Source: Nocardia sp. NBC_00508
GTDB taxonomy: Bacteria > Actinomycetota > Actinomycetes > Mycobacteriales > Mycobacteriaceae
NCBI RefSeq assembly: GCF_036346875.1
Contig: NZ_CP107852.1
Span: forward strand, 248,001 to 312,000
Length of the DNA stretch: 64,000 nt
Direction of reading: 5' to 3'
The translations under genes were made by a program, and so were the position numbers. The notes under the pieces were generated by a model. The model was not told where the DNA came from, did no database searches, and worked only from the letters and a program-made list of their open reading frames with translations. Positions 8,401 to 17,015 of this stretch are shown piece after piece (position 1 is the stretch's first letter; each line of letters begins with the position of its first letter).

Positions 8401-8841
8401 TCACGCCCTCGTGATGCCTTCATGGGCCAGCACGAGGGCCTCGACCGCGATCTCGTTGCCGGTGGCGTGGAAGGCGGCGCCCTCCCACTTCGTAGGCCAT
8501 GCGGCGACGAAGTTCCAGCGCACCACTTCCCGGCGATTGGCGAGGTCGTAGACGACGATCGAGCCATTTTTGCGCACCACGTTGCCGTCGATCACCTGCT
8601 GCCGCCAGTTCCACAGTTCCCTGGAATCGGTGAGGCCCCATTTGAGCGTGAGGTTGCCGTAGCTGGTCTTGCCCGGCAGTTTGCGGACCGTGACGTTATC
8701 GCCGCCCTCGCGGGTTTCGATCACCTCGGTGGTGGCTTCCAGCCCGGTGCACTCGCGGAAACTCGCCTGTGCGATACCGTCGAGCTCGACGAGAAAGTTG
8801 AAGCTCACATACGGGTCGATCCGCGCTCCGGTTTGCGCCAT
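8401..8841 (-). CDS. eCIS inner tube protein (gp19-like, Afp1/5-like)
   Basis: 146 residues, the standard size of T4 gp19-family tube proteins. The N-terminus 'DPYVSFNFLVELDG', then F-R-E-C-T-G-L-E-A-T-T-E-V-I-E, K-L-P-G-K and L-K-W-G-L-T-D motifs are diagnostic. The C-terminus contains the W-P-T-K-W-E-G and E-I-A-V-E-x-L-V-L-A-H-E-G segments typical of the family. It builds the rigid tube that is pushed out on sheath contraction. It follows the sheath gene after a gap of 6 bases. Only one tube paralogue is seen here, whereas many eCIS loci encode two or three. Confidence 0.95.
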   Translation of the reverse strand: MAQTGARIDPYVSFNFLVELDGIAQASFRECTGLEATTEVIETREGGDNVTVRKLPGKTSYGNLTLKWGLTDSRELWNWRQQVIDGNVVRKNGSIVVYDLANRREVVRWNFVAAWPTKWEGAAFHATGNEIAVEALVLAHEGITRA

Positions 8842-8847
8842 GTCGAC

Positions 8848-10740
8848 TCACCCTTCCTGAATCTGCTTTCCGCCGGCCGACATCCCGATCCGCACGACCA
8901 CGAACTCGGCCGGGCGTACCGGTGCGACGCCGATATCGATCACGATCTGGCCGAGCTCACGCAGCGAGGGCGGATTGTTCTCGTCGTCGACTTTCACCGA
9001 GAACGCTTCGGACGCGGTGGCGCCGAACAAGGCACCACTCGCCCAGACCCGGGTGAGGAATTCGGTGACGGTGCGTTCGAGCTTTTTGCGCAACGACAGG
9101 TCGTTGGGCTGGAACACCGCCCAGCGCAGGCCTTCCTGGATGGACTCCTCGATGAACAGCATCAGCCGCCGCACATTCAGGTAGCGCCACGCGACGTCAT
9201 CGGACGTCGTGCGGGCGCCCCAGACCAGGGGGCGGCCGCCACCGAACATCCGTAAGACGTTGACGCCCACGGAGTTCAGATCGCCCTGTGTGGTTTCATC
9301 GAGTGCCCGGGTCAAGCCGACGGCACCGGTGATCGGTTCGTTGGCAGGAGCTTTGTGCACGCCGTGCTCGGCGTCGCTGCGCGCGTAGATGCCCGCGAGG
9401 TGCCCGGACGCCGGGATGTCGATCGTGCCCGTGCCGTCCGGGGCACTCACGGCGATCCACGGATAGTAGAGCGCCGAATACGCGGAGCGGACCGCTTGAC
9501 GCTGCTCCAGCACACCACCGGCGCCTTGGACACCCTGCGTGGCGCTCGCGGCGTCGAGCACGGCGAACCGGTCCTTCATCCGCTCGCAGTGCGCTACGAC
9601 GTCGGCCTGGATTGCCGGGGCGGCGACGCTGTCCGGAACACAGACCAGACTGATCTCATCGATCGTCGCGAACATGTCCAGCGCAGCAGTGTATTTCGTG
9701 CGGTCGATGCGGGAGGGGTCGTCGGCGGTGCCACCTCGCAGGGGGACGCCGGTGACCTTCGCGGGCCGGTTGCGCGGCGGCTGCGGGGCCGTGGGGGCGG
9801 CCGCGAGGGTGACCGCGTCCGAGTCGACGATCCGGCCGTAGAAGCGGCTGTGGCGGGGATCCATCGCGAGCTTGTCGTAGCTGTCGACGCCCTCGGGGCC
9901 GGACACCTCGAGAAAGAACTCGAGTGAAGCGATTGTGGCCTGGGCCTGGCCGGCCGCCAGCGGGTAGGCGTTCGTCAGCCCCGGCGTCACGGTGACCATG
10001 CCGCCCGAAACCTTGTCCACGACAACGGTTTCCTTCGTCGCGGCGTCCTTGGTGAGCTGCAGCAGACTGCCGCGCTCGATACCGGAAGTGGCCGTGAGCC
10101 GGAAGCTGGTCTGCCCCTGCACGAGGTCGGCGATGCGGACCGACCCGTTCGGGGGCGTGCCGGTAGGGAGCCCCGAGTCCAGGACGAGCTGCCCGGCTCG
10201 CACCCGTGCCACCAGCGCACGCTTGCCTTCGTAGTCCACGAAATCCCCTGCGGTGAACTCACGGGCGTCGTCCGGATTCTCGAGCGTGATCGTGCTGCCG
10301 GCTGCGCCGGCGGGCTTCGGCGTCACAGTGAAGAACTTCGTATCCGGCACTATCGACGCGGGGCCGGTCGTGATCGTGATGCGCTGGCCCGCAGGGCCTT
10401 CGGTGGCAGCCTGCACACGCAGCACCGGATTGTCGGCGTCGTCGAGTAGATCGACGGCGGCATTGGTCGCGGTACCGACACGCACGACGTACGCCGAGGT
10501 ACCACCGTTTTCGAAGAAGCCGCGTACCGCGTGCGCGAGGTATCGGCGAGGTGCGGTGACGTAGTCGCCGAAGGTCTGTGTGAACTGTGTCCAGTTGGTG
10601 AGTTTCACTGGCGTACCGACCGCGCCCTTGCTCGCGGGCCCGATGAACGCGGCTACGCTGGTACCGACTCCGGGGATCGGACCGACCGCGGGAAGTTCTT
10701 CGACATAGACGCCGGGCGCGCGGCCCTGATAGTCCGCCAT
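8848..10740 (-). CDS. eCIS contractile sheath protein (Afp2/3/4-like)
   Basis: 630 residues. The N-terminus 'GVYVEELPAVGPIPGVGTS' followed by V-A-A-F-I-G is the classic tail-sheath opening. The C-terminus (from about residue 505) contains the conserved R-T-x-S-D-D-V-A-W-R-Y-L-N-V-R-R-L-M-L-F-I-E-E-S-I segment, then the P-x-R-P-A-E-F-V-V-V-R-I region used in handshake contacts between subunits. The middle third is a long beta-rich insertion, probably a surface decoration. It is the first gene of the visible eCIS operon. A GGAGG site lies just upstream of its ATG. Only one sheath gene is present in the window. Confidence 0.95.
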   Translation of the reverse strand: MADYQGRAPGVYVEELPAVGPIPGVGTSVAAFIGPASKGAVGTPVKLTNWTQFTQTFGDYVTAPRRYLAHAVRGFFENGGTSAYVVRVGTATNAAVDLLDDADNPVLRVQAATEGPAGQRITITTGPASIVPDTKFFTVTPKPAGAAGSTITLENPDDAREFTAGDFVDYEGKRALVARVRAGQLVLDSGLPTGTPPNGSVRIADLVQGQTSFRLTATSGIERGSLLQLTKDAATKETVVVDKVSGGMVTVTPGLTNAYPLAAGQAQATIASLEFFLEVSGPEGVDSYDKLAMDPRHSRFYGRIVDSDAVTLAAAPTAPQPPRNRPAKVTGVPLRGGTADDPSRIDRTKYTAALDMFATIDEISLVCVPDSVAAPAIQADVVAHCERMKDRFAVLDAASATQGVQGAGGVLEQRQAVRSAYSALYYPWIAVSAPDGTGTIDIPASGHLAGIYARSDAEHGVHKAPANEPITGAVGLTRALDETTQGDLNSVGVNVLRMFGGGRPLVWGARTTSDDVAWRYLNVRRLMLFIEESIQEGLRWAVFQPNDLSLRKKLERTVTEFLTRVWASGALFGATASEAFSVKVDDENNPPSLRELGQIVIDIGVAPVRPAEFVVVRIGMSAGGKQIQEG

Positions 10741-10883
10741 CGGACGCCTCCGCTCTCGAACAGCGTTTTGTACTGACCAATTCGACGCCGCACTGCGTCG
10801 CGTTCACTGTCGCGAGTGGGTGTCACCCAGCCGTCACCGCAGCGTCACGGCGGAGGACGCGGCAAGCACGGGAAAGAGCCCTC
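10741..10883. promoter_or_regulatory. Upstream region of the eCIS operon
   Basis: This gap lies before the sheath gene. It holds an 11-base palindrome GGGTGTCACCC at 10818-10828, with further GTCAC repeats beside it. A GCGTTTTGTACTGA motif at 10763-10776 recurs in near-identical form at 11137-11151. It is the likely place for the eCIS promoter and an operator. No clear -35/-10 pair was assigned. Confidence 0.35.
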
Positions 10884-11105
10884 TCAGGTCGCGCGGCGGT
10901 CGCGGGCGCGCCGTTTGCCCTCGTGCATCGCCTGGACCCGCGCCACCGGAATCGTGTGCCCCTCCGCCACGAGATCCGCCGGAGGCGGTTGCGGGTCGGG
11001 CATGGCCGCGGCCCACGGGTCGGTATCCGCCAAGAGGTCCGGCGCCGTCTCGCCGGACATCATCTCGGTATCATTGAGCTCCACAGACCACGGGCAATCG
11101 AGCAC
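10884..11105 (-). pseudogene. 3' remnant of a second LigD-type polymerase gene
   Basis: An open frame of 73 codons whose last ~54 match, with substitutions, the C-terminus of the intact polymerase at 11291-12244. Both share P-D-L-L-x-D-x-D-P-W, then D-L-V-x-E-G-H-T-I-P-V-A-R-V-Q-A-M-H-E-G-K-R-R-A-R. Upstream of that block the sequence no longer resembles the polymerase, and the catalytic region is missing. It looks like what remains of a tandem duplication or an ancient recombination. A short expressed peptide cannot be ruled out. Confidence 0.65.
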
Positions 11106-11290
11106 TTCGTTTCTCCAGACAAAGCGTGACCGCAGTGCGTTTTGCTACTGATCGTGGCCTTGTGCCCGCGGCGGGATCGATCCGCGAATTGATCGCCGGA
11201 CCCATCAGCGGACCGGTCCAGGGGCGTCGGCGACGGCAGCCTGAAACGCCTTACCCCGCGGCATAGACGGAACGCTCGATCCTGCACCGA

Positions 11291-12244
11291 TCATTCGCTC
11301 CGCCGCGCCCTGGCACGTCGTTTGCCCTCGTGCATGGCCTGAACCCGGGCCACTGGAATCGTGTGTCCCTCCTCGACCAAATCCGGAGGAAGATGCTGCG
11401 GGGCAGGCATCTCCGACTGCCATGGATCGTTGTCGCCGAGCAGGTCCGGCACGGTCCGCACAGTGAAATCAGTCGGCGTCACCTCGTCGAGGTCCGACCA
11501 GCGCAGCGGGAACGACACGGTGACGCCCGGACGGATACGCGGACTGTAGGCGGCGGCCACGGTGGCACCGCCCGCACGGGTGGCGTCGAGAAAGACCTTG
11601 CCGTGGCGGTCTTCCCGGATGAACGCTGTTGTGCCGACCGACGGATCGATCCGCTCAGCTCGCGCCGCCACGGCCCGCGTCGCCGCGGCCGCGTCCTCGA
11701 CATCGATCCCCGGCACCACCGGCACGAACACATGTAATCCCCTGGAACCGCTCGTCTTCACCGCTCCGGACAGCCCTTCCGCAGTCAGCGCTTCCTGGAT
11801 CAGCCGGGCACCTGCCACGGCGTCGGCGAAAGTCTGTCCCGGTGAGGGATCGAGATCGAGCACAAGATGTGTGGGTACCGGTGCGGATTCCGCGAGGAAC
11901 AGGGTCGGGTGGTATTCGACCGCCCGCTGATTACCGAACCAGATCAGGGTCCGCAGGTCGTCACAGAGCGCGTAGGTGATCTCCCGCCGCGAACTCTCCG
12001 CCCAGACCTTCGTCCGCGCCACCCACTCCGGCGTGTACTTCGGGAGGTTTTTCTGTGTGAACGGCTCCTGTCCCGGCCGCACCCGTACCACCGAGAGCGG
12101 CCGTCCGCGCAGCACCCCGAGCAACCGTTCCCCGGCGAACTCCAGATAGTCCACCAGATCCCGTTTGCTCGCCTCGGCCTCGTCGAACAACGGCTGATCG
12201 AGATTGGACAGTTCGACCCCGTGACGCAGCTCGCCTCCCGCCAT
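11291..12244 (-). CDS. LigD-type DNA polymerase/primase domain protein (non-homologous end joining)
   Basis: 317 residues from an ATG at 12242-12244, chosen because a GGAGGGTGGAG site precedes it; a longer frame runs to 12349. It is an archaeo-eukaryotic primase-like 'PolDom' of the LigD family. The family extends DNA ends, often with ribonucleotides, in Ku-dependent repair. Visible motifs are the D-L-D-P metal pair at about residues 130-133, and K-T-S-G-S-R-G-L-H-V-F-V with its active-site His near 171. A late L-R-W-S-D-L segment supplies the third acidic residue. The ligase and nuclease domains of full LigD are absent, as in stand-alone actinobacterial paralogues. No Ku gene is in the window. 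Confidence 0.88.
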   Translation of the reverse strand: MAGGELRHGVELSNLDQPLFDEAEASKRDLVDYLEFAGERLLGVLRGRPLSVVRVRPGQEPFTQKNLPKYTPEWVARTKVWAESSRREITYALCDDLRTLIWFGNQRAVEYHPTLFLAESAPVPTHLVLDLDPSPGQTFADAVAGARLIQEALTAEGLSGAVKTSGSRGLHVFVPVVPGIDVEDAAAATRAVAARAERIDPSVGTTAFIREDRHGKVFLDATRAGGATVAAAYSPRIRPGVTVSFPLRWSDLDEVTPTDFTVRTVPDLLGDNDPWQSEMPAPQHLPPDLVEEGHTIPVARVQAMHEGKRRARARRSE

Positions 12245-12621
12245 CGCTCCACCCTCCCCCACCACCGGGCGCCGGTCAATCACCGGAGGTGGCGAACTGC
12301 GACCCGACCTGGTGGCAGCAGTATCGAGCCAATCTGGAGAAAACCGCAAAGCACGCCGCCGGGCTCGGCTGACCGCGGCCCGAAACGGTTACCGGGAATG
12401 CCGACCTTGCCGGAGCCGCCCGGTTCGGCGGGTTCGGCGAGAGGTCCGGGGAAACGGACCGGGAGTAATCCCGACACCTCGCCCCGGGCATACTCAGCGT
12501 TTGCGAGATAGACCCTGTGGAAGCACTGTGCACCATCCCGTAGGAATACTCATGTTCCATCGGCCGCAATGGCGAACGCTGGGAAGCGGAAGGATGATCC
12601 GAGAGTCGAAGGGACGCGGCG
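12245..12621. other. Gene-free stretch
   Basis: 377 bases between divergent genes. Frames here are short and compositionally unlike proteins. It presumably carries promoters for the polymerase (left) and the membrane protein (right). No repeat, RNA gene or clear hairpin was recognised. Confidence 0.5.
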
Positions 12622-13140
12622 ATGACCGGGGCGAGGGCGTTGACGGTGACGACAGGGGTGGCGATTCTGGTGATCCCGGCGCTGGATGTGGCCGCGCGGT
12701 TCCTGGCCGAGCCCGGCTGGATCTTCGCCTTCGTGATCATGCTCGGTTCGCCGATTTGGCTGATCGGCTATTTCATGCTGGCCCGGATGGCGATCGGAAT
12801 GCTGTCGCCGAACGGTGTTTTCGCCAAGGCGACGAAGGCCGCCCAGGTGAGTGTAAGGATCCTGCTGTGGGTGTTCCTGCTGAGTGTGACGATGTTCTGC
12901 TGGTTCGTGCCGGACGGAGGAGATACCGACGACTGGCAGTCACCGGCCGGCCGGTTGCTCGGGGTGGACGAGTACAACAGCGATACACCCGAGTACCTGA
13001 ACCATGCACAAACCATCGGCTGGCTCGCGTTTCCTGTCGGCGTCGCGGCACTGACGACCGCCGGCATCGTTTACGCGAACGCCGTTAGTTCTGCGGGCCG
13101 GAAGGGCGGGACCACGTACAAGCCATCCGATAGTGGCTGA
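12622..13140 (+). CDS. Small integral membrane protein of unknown function
   Basis: 172 residues. Hydrophobic segments near residues 8-28, 33-55, 78-98 and 130-152 suggest four membrane helices. A polar loop of about 30 residues (101-130, rich in Asp, Tyr and Asn) lies between helices three and four, and a short basic tail ends the protein. No enzymatic motif is visible. The ATG at 12622 follows a GGGACGCGGCG purine-poor stretch, so the ribosome site is weak. I do not recognise the family. Confidence 0.65.
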   Translation: MTGARALTVTTGVAILVIPALDVAARFLAEPGWIFAFVIMLGSPIWLIGYFMLARMAIGMLSPNGVFAKATKAAQVSVRILLWVFLLSVTMFCWFVPDGGDTDDWQSPAGRLLGVDEYNSDTPEYLNHAQTIGWLAFPVGVAALTTAGIVYANAVSSAGRKGGTTYKPSDSG

Positions 13141-13522
13141 CGGTTCGAGGGCATTTCCGCTATTCGGTCGCTCAGCGCCGCCCAGCATTCTGGTGTCCTG
13201 GCAACGCGCGGATCTGCTGTCCCAGATCACCAGACCAAGGGTTTTGGAGAGCTTCGAGGCTGGCGCCTCGACCAAGCAGCTCGCCACCAAATACCGCCTC
13301 GGCAAAGGCAGCATCCTCGACGTCCTCCACACCGGCGGAGCCACCATCCGCGAACAACGCCGTCTCACCAAAGCAGAGATCGACTACGCCATCACCCGCT
13401 ACCGACACAGCAAATCACTCGCCCGCGTCGGTGACCACCTCGGCGTCGCCCGCACCACCATCCGCACTGCACTCCAACGCCACGGCATCACACGCCGCGA
13501 CACCCACGGCCGATCACGATAA
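13133..13522 (+). pseudogene. Helix-turn-helix fragment resembling the C-terminus of a serine recombinase
   Basis: 129 codons from a GTG, overlapping the previous stop by 8 bases. Only residues about 28-129 look real. They contain two helix-turn-helix units: one with F-E-A-G-A-S-T-K-Q-L-A-T-K-Y-R-L-G-K-G-S, and one ending in V-G-D-H-L-G-V-A-R-T-T-I-R-T-A-L. This layout resembles the DNA-binding tails that follow resolvase/invertase catalytic domains. The catalytic domain with its serine is absent, so this is either a decayed mobile-element gene or a small stand-alone HTH protein. Neighbouring decayed genes favour decay. Confidence 0.55.
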
Positions 13523-13750
13523 GAAGCTGCCGGAGTTGGCTTCATTCACGAGGATCCGCAGCTGATCGAGGGCGACATCACTGCCGTTGGTCGTCACTGC
13601 CGCAAACGGCCACGAGCAGCCGCGCCGGCGTGGGTCTGCCGAGGGAGCGCACCGGCCCTGCCGAGAAGCCGCGCAGGGCCCATCTACCGCAGCAGTGTCG
13701 TCGGCCACGGGGACCCGGTGGTAGTCGAATCCGGGAATGGTTTGCGTCAT
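13514..13750 (-). pseudogene. 5' remnant of an alpha/beta-hydrolase gene
   Basis: From an ATG at 13748-13750 the frame reads 'MTQTIPGFDYHRVPVADDTA', the typical start of haloacetate-dehalogenase/epoxide-hydrolase-like proteins. Matching sequence stops after about 25 codons and no H-G-x-P or nucleophile motif follows. The remaining codons look like shifted or rearranged sequence. It ends at 13514 by chance. The identification rests on a short N-terminal match, so confidence is moderate. Confidence 0.4.
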
Positions 13751-13826
13751 CGTGTGAGCTGCTTTCATTCGGAGGTGCACTCTCGGAGGGGCTTCCGGTG
13801 CCGAAAGGTTGGCGACCTAACCACCC

Positions 13827-14252
13827 CTACTTTGGAAGAGCCTTACCCCCATTCGGAGTGACCGCGAACCACGTCCCGCCGACGCCTTGGCCGAGCAGGT
13901 CACCAGGGAGTTTGTCCTTCGAGAAGTAGTAGACGGGCCGGCCTTCGATGGTGATTTGGCAACTGCCGTCGCCGCGTTCGATGAATCCGACGAGCTGCGG
14001 ATCGACCCCGACCGCGAATACTGATTGCCCGCGAGCGACCGTCAGTGGCGGCCACGTCGTGGCGCACTGACCGGCGCACGTAGACGTCGGCGGTGTCGCG
14101 GTGTCCTTGTCGAATCGGTACAGCGACCGGCCGCCGCCGTCTGAAACGTACTGTCCGATATCGGGATCGCTGGTCACAGCGAGTTGCACATGTACCGCGC
14201 CGGCCGGGGCGGTACCGCTGAAGATCTGCAACCACCCCTGCGTCTTCGCCAT
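13827..14252 (-). CDS. Yx(F/W/Y)xxD-repeat secreted-type protein, possibly 5'-truncated
   Basis: About 141 residues from an ATG at 14250-14252; an earlier in-frame start would overlap the hydrolase gene upstream. It has the two-repeat layout of the 'secreted repeat of unknown function' (COG4315): S-L-Y-R-F-D-K-D near residue 43, with a CAGQCATTWPP block, and a second R-P-V-Y-Y-F-S-K-D-K copy. Members are normally lipoproteins, but no signal peptide or lipobox is visible here. The gene may therefore have lost its 5' end, or the real start may lie in the upstream overlap. Function of the family is unknown. Confidence 0.65.
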   Translation of the reverse strand: MAKTQGWLQIFSGTAPAGAVHVQLAVTSDPDIGQYVSDGGGRSLYRFDKDTATPPTSTCAGQCATTWPPLTVARGQSVFAVGVDPQLVGFIERGDGSCQITIEGRPVYYFSKDKLPGDLLGQGVGGTWFAVTPNGGKALPK

Positions 14253-14340
14253 TGTGGGCGGCCGCGCGTCGGCTGTAGGAGGCACGACGGCCGGGGACGG
14301 CGCGGCCAGCGCATGCTGGAGAACAGACTTCGCATGCGCA

Positions 14341-15210
14341 TCACTGCGTCGTCGCTGACGTCGACAGCGGCGATGCTTGATCACCCGAGGCAGGGTTCGG
14401 TTCTGGCAAGAAGTCCAGTAGCAGTTCGTTGACTTGGTTCGGTGCCTCGAGTTGCATCCAGTGGCCGATGCCGTCGAGACGTTCATATCGCCACGAACCT
14501 TTGACGTACTTCTCGTTGCCGAGCATCGATTGCTCGGTGAGGAACGCGTCGTCGCTGCTCCACACGCCCATCATCGGTGCGAGTACCGGTGGAAGGACGG
14601 GCGGGTCGACGAGGAACTCCGGTCCGGCTCCGGTGCGGTACAGCCCCAGGCTGGTACTGAGCGCCCGCGGGTCACGCATCCGTTCGATGACCGCGAGCAG
14701 GTCCGGATGGCTGGCGAGCCATTGCCGGGTGTTGGCGAAATCGTCTTGCGAGAGCCAGCGTTCGGCGATGCCCAAGGACTGGAACAGCAGGAAGTACCAG
14801 GACTTCTCGCGTTGCGGCAGGCCCGCGTCCACTACCGCCGCCGGAGTTCCGACCGACAGGGTGGTGAGGCTGTCGACCCGCTCGGGATGCAGCCCGGCGA
14901 GCAGCACCGACAGCGACGCACCCCAGTCGTGTCCGATGACGTGGGCGCGCTGCACGTCGAGGTCGTCCAGCACGCCCACCAGATCGGCGACGTACTCGGC
15001 GAGCTCGTACTGCGCCAGTTCCGTGGGTTTGTCCGAGGACCCGAAGCCACGCAGATCAGGCGCGATCGTGCGATAGCCGGCGGCGTTCAATACCGGCACC
15101 TGGTAGCGCCACACAGCGTGGGTGTCCGGATAGCCGTGCACCAGCAGCACATCCGGGCCCGACCCGCTGACCTGTACCTGCAGTTCGATGCCATTGGTTT
15201 CGATACGCAT
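14341..15210 (-). CDS. Alpha/beta-hydrolase, epoxide-hydrolase-like
   Basis: 289 residues from an ATG at 15208-15210, which overlaps the stop of the FAD enzyme gene as TAATG, so the two are translationally coupled. Motifs: L-L-V-H-G-Y-P-D-T (oxyanion hole) near residue 24, then G-H-D-W-G-A-S near 96, where Asp is the nucleophile as in epoxide hydrolases and haloalkane dehalogenases. A late G-I-G-H-W-M-Q-L-E supplies the His. The tail is Ser/Thr-rich. Pairing with an FAD oxygenase suggests it opens or cleaves the oxygenase product; the substrate is unknown. Confidence 0.85.
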   Translation of the reverse strand: MRIETNGIELQVQVSGSGPDVLLVHGYPDTHAVWRYQVPVLNAAGYRTIAPDLRGFGSSDKPTELAQYELAEYVADLVGVLDDLDVQRAHVIGHDWGASLSVLLAGLHPERVDSLTTLSVGTPAAVVDAGLPQREKSWYFLLFQSLGIAERWLSQDDFANTRQWLASHPDLLAVIERMRDPRALSTSLGLYRTGAGPEFLVDPPVLPPVLAPMMGVWSSDDAFLTEQSMLGNEKYVKGSWRYERLDGIGHWMQLEAPNQVNELLLDFLPEPNPASGDQASPLSTSATTQ

Positions 15211-16640
15211 TACTTCGCTCCGATCACGGTGAGCAGCTCGGCACGGGACGGGCCGGGCTCGGGATAGCCGGCAGCACCGCTGCCGAGTTCCTTGATCCGA
15301 TCGAGCACGCCGGGTCGCGCGAGCGCTTCCTCGGGGCTGCTCAGTCCCGAACCGACATCGCCGAAGGCCCGCAGTACGTCGGGATCCCACAGCTTCGCGG
15401 CCTCCAGCGCCTGCCGCAGGTTCCAGTCCTCATCGTCGGTCCGATAGGTGACGCCGTCTTGATAGGGGATGGCGTCGATTTCGAGGTCGATCTGCGCGAG
15501 TCGATGCAGATCCCAGGCGGCCGAGGCGTGTTGGGCGGGTCCGAGCGTGGCGTTGGTGATCTCGTCGAACCGGAGTGCGAGCTTCTCCTGATCGCCGATG
15601 CCGACCTCGCGCAGCACGTCCCGCAGCAGCAGGCCGTGTGACATGCCCATCGTGAGGCCGAACCCGAAGGTTGGATTGGTTGTCGCCCAGGCATCTCCGA
15701 TGCTGAGCAGTCCGGTCGCCACCGGCTTGCCGTCGACGACGAAACTCCGATGCCGGGCCTCCATACCGGACATGGCCAGCACCCCGGTAAGGGGCTCACC
15801 GTGCGAAGCCCAGTGCGCCATACCGGGGTACAGCGCCGCGACCCGCTGCCAGGCCTCCGGATCGCTCAAAGCCCGCATGGCGCGGTCCTTGGCCGAGACG
15901 AACAGGGCCAGGGCCCAGGTTCCCGCATCGCCGGGAACGGTGGTCAGCCCCAGACTGTCGTGGTGCTCCAGCGGCCACGCTGCCTGTTCCGGATAGGAGC
16001 CGTCGGCCGAGCGGAAGTAGCGGCTGTAGGCCAAGAACCCGGTCTCGTGCTTGTCCAATACCGGGGTGGCCGCGCCGATGTCGGTGAGCATCTTGCTCGC
16101 GGGAGAATTGCGACCCAGGGCATCGATGACCAGGTCGGCGTGGACTTCCTCGCCTTGTGCGGTCAGCACGCCGGTGATGTGCGGGATCGCGGCGACCGCC
16201 TCGGTCAGGAATCCGGTGACCGGGGTGTCTCGGCGAACGGTGACCCCGGCCCGCGCGGCGGCATTGCCGAGGCCCTGCTCGATGACGGGCCTGCGGGCGG
16301 CGAGGGTGTCGAACCGTTCGTCGCCAGGCTTGCGTCCGCCGATCGCGGCCAGATCGAAGGCGCCGTCGAGCATATTGTGTGGTCGCGCGCCCAACGCCCG
16401 CAGCTCGGTGACCGCATCGGGTAGTTCGCGGGAGAGCACCTGATACCCGCCGGGCAGCAGGATGTGCGGATGCCGGAACTGATTGACACCCGGTCGGCGC
16501 CACTGGTCCCAGGCCTGCTCGGCATCGGCGCCGGGCCCACTGGAATCCTTGTCCAGCAATGTGACTCGATGACCTTCACCGGCCAGCAGCATGGCCGCGG
16601 TCAGGCCGGTTGGCCCGCCGCCGAGCACTACCACGTGCAT
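15210..16640 (-). CDS. FAD-dependent oxidoreductase (monooxygenase-like)
   Basis: 476 residues from an ATG at 16638-16640 preceded by AAGGAAGG; an upstream in-frame ATG is possible. A Rossmann dinucleotide motif G-G-G-P-T-G occurs at residues 7-12, with an acidic end to the second strand (L-L-D-K-D). A later 'GDAWATTNPTFGFGLTMGMS' segment matches the FAD-binding G-D-A pattern of PHBH-type flavoproteins, though its 'TNPTFGFG' differs from the usual N-P-x-x-G-x-G. The region R-P-G-V-N-Q-F-R-H-P-H-I-L-L-P-G-G is seen in FAD enzymes of actinomycete secondary metabolism. It heads a two-gene operon with the hydrolase at 14341-15210. Confidence 0.85.
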   Translation of the reverse strand: MHVVVLGGGPTGLTAAMLLAGEGHRVTLLDKDSSGPGADAEQAWDQWRRPGVNQFRHPHILLPGGYQVLSRELPDAVTELRALGARPHNMLDGAFDLAAIGGRKPGDERFDTLAARRPVIEQGLGNAAARAGVTVRRDTPVTGFLTEAVAAIPHITGVLTAQGEEVHADLVIDALGRNSPASKMLTDIGAATPVLDKHETGFLAYSRYFRSADGSYPEQAAWPLEHHDSLGLTTVPGDAGTWALALFVSAKDRAMRALSDPEAWQRVAALYPGMAHWASHGEPLTGVLAMSGMEARHRSFVVDGKPVATGLLSIGDAWATTNPTFGFGLTMGMSHGLLLRDVLREVGIGDQEKLALRFDEITNATLGPAQHASAAWDLHRLAQIDLEIDAIPYQDGVTYRTDDEDWNLRQALEAAKLWDPDVLRAFGDVGSGLSSPEEALARPGVLDRIKELGSGAAGYPEPGPSRAELLTVIGAK

Positions 16641-17015
16641 CGGCCGACCTTCCTTGGTGGTTCGCATGATGGATCCTTTCGACTCTTTGGACCAGGTCTG
16701 GTGCAACTCTCGGCTGGAATGGCGCTCAGTTCCCAGACCGAAAACTGCTCATTCGCGCTGACGTCTGGCGGTGCCGCGTGGTCCTGCACCCGGCACCGCA
16801 TCGACATCGGCAGGGTGATCGGAAAACGGCGCCCGCGGCGTCGACGATGACCTTCGCCACGGCGTCGGGCTGCGACACCGTGAGCGCGTGCGAAGCGCCT
16901 GACCCGGAATTGTCGAAGTGAGCAGCTTCTGGACTGGTGAATGAGCTGTAGAGGAGGCGACGGTAGGTGCCGTACCGGCTCGGAGTGAGCTGGACCGGCA
17001 CAACGAGGAGACCAC
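16641..17015. promoter_or_regulatory. Divergent intergenic region with a hydrolase-like scar
   Basis: 375 bases between two divergent FAD-enzyme genes, so promoters for both should lie here. On the minus strand around 16810-16930 a frame encodes S-G-A-S-H-A-L-T-V-S-Q-P-D-A-V-A-K-V-I, which resembles the C-terminal His region of alpha/beta-hydrolases. It is a probable gene remnant. No regulator gene or clear operator was found. Confidence 0.4.

Noticed and set aside
13514-16960. One hydrolase gene split by insertion of the 14341-16640 operon.
   Set aside because: The N-terminal remnant (13514-13750) lies downstream of the C-terminal-like remnant (about 16810-16930) on the minus strand, the wrong order for a split gene.
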